From Fimenecus sp045593555 (GTDB taxonomy: Bacteria; Bacillota; Clostridia; Oscillospirales; Acutalibacteraceae): 64,000 bases of DNA. The stretch covers positions 1-64,000 of the forward strand of contig JAZNWU010000026.1 in NCBI GenBank assembly GCA_045593555.1. Direction: 5' to 3'. Position 1 is the first letter of the stretch; every line of letters starts with the position of its first letter. The notes under the pieces are model-generated. The model worked only from the letters and a program-made list of their open reading frames with translations, ran no database searches and had not been told where the DNA came from. Shown here piece after piece: positions 34,591-42,864 of this stretch. The position numbers and the translations under genes are program-made.

Positions 34591-35313
34591 ATGAAAACTT
34601 ACCAAATTCATTTAATCCGTCACGCAGTTACAAAAGGTAATCTTGAGGGACGATATATCGGTCATACAGATGAGTCTGTATGCGAAGAAGGTATGGCACA
34701 GCTTAAGGATATTATAGATAATTATGGCAATTATCCTGAAGTTGACGCAGTATTTTCAAGCCCATTAAAAAGGTGTATTGAAACTGCAAAGGCAATTTAT
34801 CCCGATAAAAACCCAATTATTCTCGATGATTTAAGAGAATATGATTTCGGTGAATTTGAAGGTAAAACTGCAGAGGAATTACAGGATGATGAGGACTTTG
34901 CTGAATGGCTCAGTGGTTCAAATCCAAATAAAGCAGCACCGTTTGGTGACAGTCAGGTAAGATTCAATTACAGAATTTGTGATTGTTTTGAAAAAATTGT
35001 AGATGGTGTTATCAAAGCAGGTGCAAACAGTACAGCAGTATTTACTCATGGTGGTGTTATTATGTCGCTTATGCAGACTTATGCACTTCCTGAAGCACCT
35101 ATGCACGAATGGTTGACACCATCTTGTTGTGGTTATACTATCCGTATTGACCCGTCAATCTGGTCAAGAGGAATGAAGGTTGAAGCTATTGCAGAATGTC
35201 CTGCACAGCCTGAAGTATTTGAACACGAACTCTGGGATGTCTATGATCCTGAAAAAGACGAATTTGATGTGGCATATTGGGAAGACGACAGTAACTTCAC
35301 GGATGAGATATAA
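34591..35313 (+). CDS. Histidine phosphatase (phosphoglycerate-mutase-like)
   Basis: 240 aa. Catalytic LIRHAVTKGN (residues 8-17; RHG motif as RHA), SSPLKRCIETA (about 57-67), acid residue in REYDFGEFEGKT (about 83-94) and second His in VFTHGGVIMSL (about 151-161). The family removes phosphates from sugars, nucleotides such as alpha-ribazole phosphate, or proteins. The C-terminal 50 acidic residues (ELWDVYDPEKDEFDVAYWEDD) are unusual. No cobalamin genes are nearby, so CobC function is not supported. Confidence 0.85.
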   Translation: MKTYQIHLIRHAVTKGNLEGRYIGHTDESVCEEGMAQLKDIIDNYGNYPEVDAVFSSPLKRCIETAKAIYPDKNPIILDDLREYDFGEFEGKTAEELQDDEDFAEWLSGSNPNKAAPFGDSQVRFNYRICDCFEKIVDGVIKAGANSTAVFTHGGVIMSLMQTYALPEAPMHEWLTPSCCGYTIRIDPSIWSRGMKVEAIAECPAQPEVFEHELWDVYDPEKDEFDVAYWEDDSNFTDEI

Positions 35314-35343
35314 AAAATTCCCATAATAACTATAAAATTTACA

Positions 35344-35372
35344 TTGAACGATATTTTTTTCAATGATAAAAT
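35344..35372 (+). promoter_or_regulatory. Promoter of the uxuA operon
   Basis: TTGAAC (35344-35349) and TAAAAT (35367-35372), 17-base spacer, 32 bases before the uxuA start. Confidence 0.65.
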
Positions 35373-35404
35373 AAATATAACGAAAACATAAGGAGGTAAA
35401 ACTT

Positions 35405-36451
35405 ATGAAAATGTCATTCCGTTGGTATGGCGAAAGCGACCCTATATCATTACAATACATTCGCCAGATTCCAAATATGAAAAGCATAGTTAGTGCTGTT
35501 TATGATGTAAAACCGGGTGAGGTCTGGCCGGAAGAATCCATCGAGAAAATGGTAAAACAATGCGAAGAAAACGGTCTTATCTTTGATGTTGTAGAATCAA
35601 TTCCTGTTCACGAAAACATTAAGCTTGGAAGAGATAATGTTGACGAACTTTTAGAGGTTTATTGTGAAAACATTCGCCGTTGTGCAAAATATGGAGTTAA
35701 ATGTGTAACATATAACTTTATGCCTGTTTTTGACTGGACTCGTACACAACTTGATAAAGAGGCAGAGGATGGTTCAACAAGCCTTGTTATGTATTGGGAA
35801 CAAATGAAAGGTCTTGACCCACTTAAGGATGATATTCATCTTCCGGGTTGGGATTCAAGCTACAGTCAGGAAGAAGTCAGAGAATTAATTTCAGCTTATG
35901 GCGAACTTGGTGAAGAGGGGCTTTGGAAAAATCTTGAAAAATTTCTTAAAAAGGTTATTCCTGTGGCTGAAGAATGTGACGTTAAAATGGCAATTCATCC
36001 CGATGACCCACCATATCCGATTTTCGGTATTCCAAGAATTATCACTTGTGAAGAAAACATCGACAGAATGTTAAAACTTGTTGATAGTGAGGCAAATAGT
36101 CTTTGTCTTTGTACAGGCTCATTAGGTTGTGCAAAATCAAATGATGTAGTAAAGATGATAAGAAAATACAGTGCAATGAACCGAATTGCATTTATGCATA
36201 TCAGAAATATTTTGATTATGGAAGACGGAAGCTTTGAAGAAAGCGGACATCTTTCAGATTGTGGTAGTCTTGATATGTATGAGGTAGTTAAGGCACTTGT
36301 AGATACAGGCTTTGACGGTTATGTCCGTCCTGACCACGGTAGAATGATTTGGGGCGAAACGGGAAAACCGGGATATGGTCTTTTCGACAGAGCACTTGGT
36401 GCAACATACATAAACGGTTTGTTTGAAGCAGTTGAGAAAGGAAGTAAGTAA
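35405..36451 (+). CDS. uxuA: Mannonate dehydratase
   Basis: 348 aa. It begins MKMSFRWYGESDPISLQYIRQIP and contains the metal-site residues in MAIHPDDPPYPIFGIPRI (about residues 196-213), LCLCTGSLG, FMHIRNI and the C-terminal VRPDHGRMIWGE. It dehydrates D-mannonate to 2-keto-3-deoxygluconate, with Fe2+/Mn2+ in the family. A perfect AAGGAGG precedes the ATG. The mannonate oxidoreductase follows 4 bases after the stop, with kdgK and kdgA downstream, giving a complete route from fructuronate to pyruvate and glyceraldehyde-3-phosphate. Confidence 0.96.
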   Translation: MKMSFRWYGESDPISLQYIRQIPNMKSIVSAVYDVKPGEVWPEESIEKMVKQCEENGLIFDVVESIPVHENIKLGRDNVDELLEVYCENIRRCAKYGVKCVTYNFMPVFDWTRTQLDKEAEDGSTSLVMYWEQMKGLDPLKDDIHLPGWDSSYSQEEVRELISAYGELGEEGLWKNLEKFLKKVIPVAEECDVKMAIHPDDPPYPIFGIPRIITCEENIDRMLKLVDSEANSLCLCTGSLGCAKSNDVVKMIRKYSAMNRIAFMHIRNILIMEDGSFEESGHLSDCGSLDMYEVVKALVDTGFDGYVRPDHGRMIWGETGKPGYGLFDRALGATYINGLFEAVEKGSK

Positions 36452-36455
36452 ACCT

Positions 36456-37304
36456 ATGTTACACGAGAATTTAAAAGGCAGAGTAGCTGTTGTTACAGGT
36501 GGTGGCGGTGTCCTTTGTGGCGATTTCGCAAAAACACTTGCAAAGCAGGGCGTTAAAGTTGCAGTACTTGACCTTAATGAAGCTGCAGCACAGAAAGTTG
36601 CTGATGAAATCAATGCCGATGGTGGCGTTGCTATTGCAGTAGGTTGTAATGTCCTTGAAAAAGAGAGCATGGAAAATGCTCGTGCAATTATCAATGAAAA
36701 GCTTGGTACTTGTGACATTCTTCTCAATGGTGCAGGTGGTAACAACCCTAAAGGCACAACAACAAAAGAAACTCTCGAAAAAATTGACCTTATCGAGAAA
36801 AATGATGATATAAAGACATTCTTTGACCTTGATGCAAGTGGTATCTCATTTGTATTCAATCTTAATTTCTTGGGAACACTTATTCCTACACAGGTTTTTG
36901 CTCGTGATATGGCTGAAAAGGAAAATACTTGTATTATTATGGTAACATCAATGAATGCTTACCGACCACTTACAAAAATTCCTGCATATTCAGCAGCAAA
37001 AGCAGCAGTTAAGAACTTTACAGAATTTATGGCTGTTCATTTTGCTGATGTTGGTATCCGTGTAAATGCTATTGCACCCGGTTTCTTCTCAACAAATCAG
37101 AATAAAGCACTTCTCTGGAATGAAGATGGTACACCGACTGCAAGAACAAATAAGATTCTGGGTGCAACACCTATGAAGAGATTTGGTGAAGCAAATGAGC
37201 TTTCAGGTGCTTTATTATTCCTTTGTGATGAAGCATATTCAAGCTTTATTACAGGTACAAGTATCTGCGTTGATGGTGGCTTCTCAGCATACTCAGGCGT
37301 ATAA
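36456..37304 (+). CDS. SDR-type D-mannonate oxidoreductase (fructuronate reductase)
   Basis: 282 aa from the ATG at 36456 (AAAGGAAG upstream). SDR motifs: VVTGGGGVLCGDFAK (about residues 11-25), NGAGG (about 93-97), catalytic Ser region MVTSMNAYRPL and YSAAKAA, and a C-terminal SICVDGGFSAYSG. It reduces fructuronate to mannonate with NADH. The SDR type replaces the long-chain UxuB enzyme in many Firmicutes. Assignment rests on position directly after uxuA plus the long insertion after the NGAGG motif typical of this subgroup. Confidence 0.88.
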   Translation: MLHENLKGRVAVVTGGGGVLCGDFAKTLAKQGVKVAVLDLNEAAAQKVADEINADGGVAIAVGCNVLEKESMENARAIINEKLGTCDILLNGAGGNNPKGTTTKETLEKIDLIEKNDDIKTFFDLDASGISFVFNLNFLGTLIPTQVFARDMAEKENTCIIMVTSMNAYRPLTKIPAYSAAKAAVKNFTEFMAVHFADVGIRVNAIAPGFFSTNQNKALLWNEDGTPTARTNKILGATPMKRFGEANELSGALLFLCDEAYSSFITGTSICVDGGFSAYSGV

Positions 37305-37312
37305 TTGGTGGT

Positions 37313-37395
37313 TCTTTTTCCGTTATAGCTCGTCTGAAATGCTCGTTAATACACGCAAGTATGAACTCCGCTTTCATACGGCTCTAACAAAAAAA
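37313..37395. repeat. Y-shaped hairpin element, copy 2
   Basis: Left TCTTTTTCCGTTATAG and right CTCTAACAAAAAA pair; interior CTCGTTAATACACG matches copy 1. Outer arms TTGGTGGTT and AACAACTCACCA extend the stem. It lies between the mannonate oxidoreductase and kdgK, followed by a further small hairpin CTTATG...CATAAG (about 37406-37430). Confidence 0.7.
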
Positions 37396-37457
37396 CAACT
37401 CACCACTTATGTTGGTTTTATCAGCATAAGTTGTAACAGAAATTTGGAGGTATAATT

Positions 37458-38555
37458 ATGAATTTAAACCTTAGAAAAAAGGAAGATTGTATGTTTGATA
37501 TGATTTCACTTGGTGAAATTATGCTTCGTCTTGACCCGGGTGAGGGCAGAATTAAAACTGCTCGTTCATTTCGTGCTTGGGAAGGTGGCGGTGAGTACAA
37601 CGTTGCTCGTGGACTTCGTCGTTGCTTTGGTATGAAAACTGCAGTAGTAACTGCTTTTGCAGATAATGAAGTTGGTCGTCTTCTTGAAGACTTTATTATG
37701 CAGGGTGGCGTTGATACTTCTCTTATCAAATGGGTTAAGTATGACGGTATCGGCAGAACAGTAAGAAACGGTCTTAACTTTACAGAACGTGGTTATGGTA
37801 TCCGTGGTGCGGTTGGTGTTTCTGACCGTGGTAATACAGCAATTTCTCAGCTTAAGGCAGGAGATATTGACTGGGATTACATTTTCGGTACACTTGGTGT
37901 TCGTTGGCTTCATACAGGTGGTATTTTTGCAGCACTTTCAGAGTCAACTGCAGAAGTTGCTATTGAAGCAGTTAAAACAGCAAAGAAATACGGCACAATC
38001 GTATCTTATGACCTTAACTACCGTCCATCACTCTGGAATGACATCGGTGGTAAGGCAAAGGCACAGGAAGTTAATAAGGAAATTGCAAAATATATCGACG
38101 TTATGATTGGTAACGAAGAAGATTTCACAGCATGTCTTGGATTTGAAATTGAAGGTAACGACGAAAACCTTAAGGAACTCAATATCGAGGGTTACTACAA
38201 GATGCTTGAAGAAGTTGTTAAGGTTTATCCTAACTTTAAGGTTATCGCAACAACACTTCGTACAGTTAAAACTGCAACTGTTAACGACTGGTCAGCAATC
38301 TGCTATGCAGATGGTAAGGTTCATAAGGGACTTGAACTTCCGGGACTTGAAATTCTTGACCGTGTTGGTGGTGGCGACTCATTCGCATCAGGTCTTATCT
38401 ATGGTCTTATGACAACAGAAGATGCACAGACAGCAGTCAACTACGGTGTTGCTCACGGTGCACTTGCAATGACAACACCAGGGGATACATCAATGGCATC
38501 ACTTAAGGAAGTAGAAAATATTGTCAAAGGCTCAGGTGCTCGAGTACAGAGATAG
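37458..38555 (+). CDS. kdgK: 2-keto-3-deoxygluconate kinase (PfkB family)
   Basis: 365 aa from the ATG at 37458 (TTGGAGGT upstream); an ATG at 37491 with AAGGAAG is an alternative, giving 354 aa. PfkB signatures: GGGEYNVARGL (near the N-terminus) and DRVGGGDSFASGL (about residues 303-315) with the catalytic Asp. It phosphorylates KDG to KDPG with ATP, the substrate of KdgA next door. Confidence 0.92.
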   Translation: MNLNLRKKEDCMFDMISLGEIMLRLDPGEGRIKTARSFRAWEGGGEYNVARGLRRCFGMKTAVVTAFADNEVGRLLEDFIMQGGVDTSLIKWVKYDGIGRTVRNGLNFTERGYGIRGAVGVSDRGNTAISQLKAGDIDWDYIFGTLGVRWLHTGGIFAALSESTAEVAIEAVKTAKKYGTIVSYDLNYRPSLWNDIGGKAKAQEVNKEIAKYIDVMIGNEEDFTACLGFEIEGNDENLKELNIEGYYKMLEEVVKVYPNFKVIATTLRTVKTATVNDWSAICYADGKVHKGLELPGLEILDRVGGGDSFASGLIYGLMTTEDAQTAVNYGVAHGALAMTTPGDTSMASLKEVENIVKGSGARVQR

Positions 38556-38641
38556 TTTCTTTTTCCGCAATACTTCGTGGCTTTCGGCTCGCGGTATAGC
38601 ACATACAGCTTCGCCTCTGCCACATTGTCTTGCAAAAAAAT
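38556..38641. repeat. Y-shaped hairpin element, copy 3
   Basis: Left TTTTTCCGCAATACTTCGTGGC and right GCCACATTGTCTTGCAAAAA pair imperfectly. Interior TCGGCTCGCGGTATA and CAGCTTCGCCTC. Outer arms GATAG and CTATC complete the stem. It lies directly after the kdgK stop codon. Confidence 0.8.
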
Positions 38642-38670
38642 AAATCTATCTCAATTTAAGAGGTAATTTT

Positions 38671-38695
38671 GTAGGGGCGATTCACAAATCGACCG
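38671..38695. repeat. GTAGGGG-type element, short copy 2
   Basis: GTAGGGGCGATT-CACA-AATCGACC, a compact hairpin between kdgK and kdgA. Confidence 0.5.
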
Positions 38696-38730
38696 AAAAA
38701 TAAAATATATTCCCTATTGGAGATGTAATT

Positions 38731-39387
38731 ATGGATAAAGAAAAAATTATTACCCGAATTCAGGACTGCGGTATCGTAGCCGTTGTCCGTGCAGAAACAG
38801 TTGACCAGGCTATCAGAATTACTGATGCTTGTATCGAAGGTGGCGTGGCTGCTATTGAACTTACATTCACAGTTCCACATGCTGACAAAGTTATTGAAGA
38901 ACTTGCAAAGAGATACACGCCAGAAGAAATTATTCTTGGCGCAGGTACAGTTCTTGATGCTGCTACTGCAAGAATTGCTATGCTTTCAGGTGCTGAATAT
39001 ATCGTTAGCCCGGCTCTTGACCTTGAAACACTCAAGCTTTGTAACCGTTACAGAGTTCCAATGATGCCTGGCATCATGACAGTTCGTGAAGGTCTTCTTG
39101 CTATGGAAAACGGTGCAGATATTCTTAAAGTTTTTCCTGCTGACCTCTTCGGACCAAAGATTATTAAGGATATCAAGGGACCAATTCCTTATGCAAAGAT
39201 GATGCCGACAGGTGGCGTTGATGCTGATAATGTTGGTGAATGGATTAAAGCAGGTGCTGTTGCAGTTGGTGCTGGCTCATCACTTACAGCAGGTGCAAAA
39301 ACAGGCGACTACAAGAAGATTACTGAAACAGGTAAGCGTTTTGTAGAAAATATTAAGATTGCAAGAGCTGAGTTGGCAGGCAAATAG
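38731..39387 (+). CDS. kdgA: KDPG/KHG aldolase
   Basis: 218 aa. Class I aldolase TIM barrel: IVAVVRAETVDQA, the Glu in GGVAAIELTFTVPHA (about residues 33-47), GAGTVLDA, and the Schiff-base Lys region ADILKVFPADLFGPKIIK (about 130-147). It cleaves KDPG to pyruvate and glyceraldehyde-3-phosphate, the end of the uronate pathway. TTGGAGATG precedes the ATG. Confidence 0.95.
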   Translation: MDKEKIITRIQDCGIVAVVRAETVDQAIRITDACIEGGVAAIELTFTVPHADKVIEELAKRYTPEEIILGAGTVLDAATARIAMLSGAEYIVSPALDLETLKLCNRYRVPMMPGIMTVREGLLAMENGADILKVFPADLFGPKIIKDIKGPIPYAKMMPTGGVDADNVGEWIKAGAVAVGAGSSLTAGAKTGDYKKITETGKRFVENIKIARAELAGK

Positions 39388-39472
39388 TTTCTTTTTTCGC
39401 AATACTTCGCGGCTATCGGCTCGCAGTATACCTGATACAGCTTCGCCTCTGCCACATTGTCTTGCAAAAAAA
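39387..39472. repeat. Y-shaped hairpin element, copy 4
   Basis: Over 85% identical by eye to copy 3 (CGCAATACTTCGCGGC ... GCCACATTGTCTTGC), but with outer arms AATAG and CTATT instead of GATAG and CTATC. It begins at the kdgA stop codon. Confidence 0.8.
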
Positions 39473-39507
39473 TAAATCTATTTGATAAAATAATTGATAT
39501 TATAATT

Positions 39508-39538
39508 AAGGTAGGATATTTTTTATCCTACCTTTTTT
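39508..39538 (+). terminator. Terminator of the uxuA-kdgK-kdgA unit
   Basis: 11-bp stem AAGGTAGGATA/TATCCTACCTT with TTTTT loop and TTTTAT after. Confidence 0.88.
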
Positions 39539-39539
39539 A

Positions 39540-39568
39540 TTGACACAAAATGAAAAAATGTCTAAAAT
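39540..39568 (+). promoter_or_regulatory. Promoter of the Cthe_2159-like lipoprotein gene
   Basis: TTGACA (39540-39545) and TAAAAT (39563-39568) with a 17-base spacer, giving a leader of about 70 bases. Confidence 0.7.
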
Positions 39569-39644
39569 ATTTATAAAATGTTAATATCGAGTTCATTTTT
39601 TAAGGCAATAATATATGTATAAATTTTCCAAGGGGGAAATAGGT

Positions 39645-41285
39645 ATGAAAAAAGTAATATCTTGTTTACTTGTATGCATTTTGTTAGTGACAATGTGCTT
39701 TACAGGTTGCAAAAAAGAGGAAAAAGTTGAAATTGATGGTGTGAAGATTGCCTTGTCTGATAATCAGATAACTGTTGATGGCGAAAATATCACAAATGAT
39801 AACACTCAGGCAGTTTATTCAGCAAATGACATTGTTTTCTACCTTGAGGGTCAGGACTTCAAATATGGTGAAGGCACAAAGGAAGAGGAACATTCACAGG
39901 CTGAAGCAGATAAGCACACAGTTATTCATATTACAAAACCCGGAAGATATGTCTTAAGTGGTGAACTTTCTGCAGGACAAGTTGCAGTTGATTTAGGTGA
40001 AGAAGCAGAAACAGACCCTGAAGCAGTTGTAACACTTATTCTCAATGATGTTGATATTACTTGTACGGTTGCTCCTGCAATCATTTTCTATAATGTATAT
40101 GAATGTGGCGTTGCTGATGAAGAAACCGCAACGAAAGATGTTGACACCAGCAAAGCAGGTGCTAATGTAATTATTGCAGATGGCACAACAAATAATATTG
40201 ATGGTTCCCATGTGGCAAAGATTTATAAATCGTATGAACTCAACGAAGACGGAACAGAAGTAGTTGATAGCAAGAAACTTCACAAATACGATGCTGCATT
40301 TTATTCAAAGAAAACAATGAATGTTACAGGTGGAGAAAAAGGGGATGGAGCACTCAACATTACTGCAGATAATGAAGGTTTAGATAGTGAACTTCATCTA
40401 ACAATCAACGGTGGTAATATAAACATCACATCAGGAAATGACGGAATCAACACAAATGAAGACAATGTTTCCGTAACAACAATCAATGGAGGCAACCTTA
40501 ACATTTTCGTTACAGGAAGTACAGGCGAAGGTGACGGAATCGACTCAAATGGGTGGCTCGTTATCAATGGAGGCTCTGTGATGAGTCAGGCTTGTGCTAC
40601 GAGCGGTGATGCAGGAATTGACTCTGATTTAGGTATCTATATCAATGGTGGTTCAGTTGTAGCATCAGGTAACATGATGGACAGAATTTCAGGTGGTGAA
40701 CAGACATACACCGTGTTTAATTTCACTGCATCACAATCGGGTGAAAGCACATATACTCTTAAAACATCTGACGGAGAAGATGTTGCATCATATAAACCGA
40801 CAAATGATTTCACATATTTGGTTGTTGCAGGTGATTATCTCACAGAGGGTGAATACAGCTTATATCAAGATGATACAGTTTTATCAGTTGCACAGACAGG
40901 TCAACATATGCAAAGACCTGAAAATATGGAAGTACCTGAAGGTATGGAAGATATGACAAGACCCGAGGGTATGGAAGATATGAGCCGTCCAGATGATATG
41001 GGTGGAAGATTTGATAAGTTTGAAGATATGACACCACCGGAAAATATGGGAGAAGTGCCACAAAAACCTGAAAATATAGAAATGCCTGAGGATATGACAT
41101 TCCCAGAGGGTATGGAAAACATGAAACCTCAAGGTGGCATGCAGGGTGGCAGAAACCCTATGGGTGTAACAATGAACACAGACAATCTTTCTACAACATT
41201 CACAATAGTTAAGGGCGGAAATCAATTTATGGTAGTTACGGCTGTGGAGGCAGAGTCAGAAACAGTAAGCGAAAAAGAGAATTAA
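39645..41285 (+). CDS. Cthe_2159-like (DUF4353) carbohydrate-binding lipoprotein
   Basis: 546 aa from the ATG at 39645 (AGGGGGAAA upstream). Lipoprotein signal with lipobox CFTG-C (Cys about 22). Residues about 90-370 form a beta-helix with calcium-type repeats, DGALNITADNEGLDSE, LTINGGNINITSGNDGINTNE and EGDGIDSNGWLVINGG, as in Cthe_2159, a polygalacturonate-binding protein. Residues about 425-505 are a Met/Pro/Glu-rich tract of PEGMEDM-like units (nt 40908-41150). The two Met-rich and beta-helix parts sit outside the cell, anchored by lipid. Position just after the KDG genes suits a role in pectin binding. Confidence 0.85.
   Translation: MKKVISCLLVCILLVTMCFTGCKKEEKVEIDGVKIALSDNQITVDGENITNDNTQAVYSANDIVFYLEGQDFKYGEGTKEEEHSQAEADKHTVIHITKPGRYVLSGELSAGQVAVDLGEEAETDPEAVVTLILNDVDITCTVAPAIIFYNVYECGVADEETATKDVDTSKAGANVIIADGTTNNIDGSHVAKIYKSYELNEDGTEVVDSKKLHKYDAAFYSKKTMNVTGGEKGDGALNITADNEGLDSELHLTINGGNINITSGNDGINTNEDNVSVTTINGGNLNIFVTGSTGEGDGIDSNGWLVINGGSVMSQACATSGDAGIDSDLGIYINGGSVVASGNMMDRISGGEQTYTVFNFTASQSGESTYTLKTSDGEDVASYKPTNDFTYLVVAGDYLTEGEYSLYQDDTVLSVAQTGQHMQRPENMEVPEGMEDMTRPEGMEDMSRPDDMGGRFDKFEDMTPPENMGEVPQKPENIEMPEDMTFPEGMENMKPQGGMQGGRNPMGVTMNTDNLSTTFTIVKGGNQFMVVTAVEAESETVSEKEN
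40908..41150 (+). repeat. Met/Pro-rich degenerate tandem repeat inside the lipoprotein gene
   Basis: Repeats of a 7-10 residue unit, such as PEGMEDM, PENMGEV, PEDMTF and PEGMENM, encoded by similar CCTGAAGGTATGGAAGAT-type DNA. Low complexity and Met-rich (about one residue in six). Confidence 0.7.
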
Positions 41286-41293
41286 TAAGAATT

Positions 41294-41328
41294 ATGACGA
41301 TGACAGAATTTGTCATCGTCATTTTTTT
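41294..41328 (+). terminator. Terminator of the lipoprotein gene
   Basis: 11- to 12-bp stem ATGACGATGACA/TGTCATCGTCAT with a 5-base loop and TTTTTT following. Confidence 0.9.
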
Positions 41329-41329
41329 G

Positions 41330-41358
41330 TTGCATTATATTTCATCTGATGATAAAAT
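41330..41358 (+). promoter_or_regulatory. Promoter of the dockerin protein gene
   Basis: TTGCAT (41330-41335) and TAAAAT (41353-41358), 17-base spacer; a second TATAAT lies at about 41369. Confidence 0.55.
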
Positions 41359-41388
41359 ATACATAAGTATAATGAAAGGTGGTGCATT

Positions 41389-42834
41389 ATGAAGAAAACT
41401 CTGAAAAGTATTTTATCTATTCTAATTGCTATTTCTATCTTTATATGCACCATACCCGTTACTGCATTAACAAGTGGTGACTTTATCTATGAAATAGTTA
41501 ATGGTGATGCAGTAATTACAGCATATAATGGTACAGAAACCGAAGTTACTGTTCCTGCTGAGATTGATGGATATACAGTATATGGAGTCGGGGAATCAGC
41601 ATTTAAGAATAATACAAAAGTCACAACAGTCACAGTCACTGCGGGTATTAAGTCTATTGGTGCGTCGGCTTTTGAAAATTGTACAAGCCTTGCAACCATT
41701 ACACTCCCGGGAACTATTATGCATTTTGGTGAAAATGCAATTTACAATACTGCATATTATAATGATAAAAGCAATTGGAAAGAAAAGCCTAACACCTCTT
41801 CCAGTGACGACACTATTCTTTGGGAAGATATTATTGCAACTGGACTTGAATATCTTTATCTCGGTAAAATACTCGTTAAAATTTCCTATGAAGGTTCATA
41901 TTCAATAAGATACGGTACAACGGTAATTGCCGACGGTGCTTTTGCAGGCTGTAAGGCGAATCAGGTTACATTAGCAAGTCAGACAGCAACAATAGGTAAC
42001 AATGCTTTTAAGGATTGTCAGAATCTTGCACAGATTAAGTTCTCAAGCAATATTGAGTATATAGGAAAATCTGCTTTTGAAAACTGTACATCTCTTGTAA
42101 ATATCACATTACCTGAAAAGGACATTCAGATGTATGCAAGTGCATTTTATAATACAGAATATTATAATAATGCTGAAAATTGGAATAAAGATATTCTTTA
42201 TTATAATACGATTGCCATTGGAATAAATGAAGATTGTTCTGTTGCAGAAATAGCCGATGGAACAACAAAAATTATTGCCGAAGCATTGACAGATAAGGAT
42301 GTTGTTATACCTGAATCAGTTGCTGACATTTCTCCTGAAGCTTTTACTGATAAAGACAGTGTAACGATTTACGGTTACGCAGGCACTTATGCACAGGAAT
42401 ATGCCACTGCTTACGATATAAAATTTGTTGATTTGAGTTCACTTCTTAAAGGTGATGTGAACTTTGATGGAAATATTGATAGAACAGACTACAATATTCT
42501 TTGTAGTGTCTGTACAACACAGGCAATTCAGACAGTTCCGATTTCTCTTGCAGGAGATATGGATGAAGATGGTGCAGTCGATGGAATTGATGTGATTATC
42601 CTTGATTTGATACTCAATGATATGCCACCATCAAGACTGAAGGGTGACGCTGACGGTGACGGTGATGTGGATTGGCTTGATTATGACTTGCTTGTTGCCA
42701 TTTCCCAAACAAGAGCAAGAGTTACTGATAATGTAATGTTCATTCGTTGTGATTTGAATGAAGATGGTGCAGTTGATAGCTTTGACGCACTTTGCCTTGA
42801 TTTGGCACTAAAAAACATAGTCCCTTTAATATAA
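41389..42834 (+). CDS. Secreted BspA-like leucine-rich-repeat protein with two dockerin domains
   Basis: 481 aa. Signal peptide (residues 1-27, cleavage near TALT). LRR_5/BspA repeats about 30-330, with IGASAFENCTSLATITLPGTI and IGKSAFENCTSLVNITLPEKD. Then two dockerin type I modules in tandem: about 357-415 with calcium loops DVNFDGNIDRTD and DMDEDGAVDGID, and about 418-481 with DADGDGDVDWLD and DLNEDGAVDSFD. Each has both F-hand-like loops intact. Dockerins bind cohesins of a cellulosome-like scaffold, and no cohesin gene is in the window. AAGGTGG precedes the ATG. Confidence 0.87.
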   Translation: MKKTLKSILSILIAISIFICTIPVTALTSGDFIYEIVNGDAVITAYNGTETEVTVPAEIDGYTVYGVGESAFKNNTKVTTVTVTAGIKSIGASAFENCTSLATITLPGTIMHFGENAIYNTAYYNDKSNWKEKPNTSSSDDTILWEDIIATGLEYLYLGKILVKISYEGSYSIRYGTTVIADGAFAGCKANQVTLASQTATIGNNAFKDCQNLAQIKFSSNIEYIGKSAFENCTSLVNITLPEKDIQMYASAFYNTEYYNNAENWNKDILYYNTIAIGINEDCSVAEIADGTTKIIAEALTDKDVVIPESVADISPEAFTDKDSVTIYGYAGTYAQEYATAYDIKFVDLSSLLKGDVNFDGNIDRTDYNILCSVCTTQAIQTVPISLAGDMDEDGAVDGIDVIILDLILNDMPPSRLKGDADGDGDVDWLDYDLLVAISQTRARVTDNVMFIRCDLNEDGAVDSFDALCLDLALKNIVPLI

Positions 42835-42836
42835 AA

Positions 42837-42864
42837 AACGCTTAGAGTTTCCTCTAAGCGTTTT
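42837..42864. terminator. Bidirectional terminator
   Basis: Stem AACGCTTAGAG/CTCTAAGCGTT, 4-base loop, flanked by A and T tracts. It sits 2 bases after the dockerin gene stop and includes the last codons of the convergent HAD gene. Confidence 0.85.
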
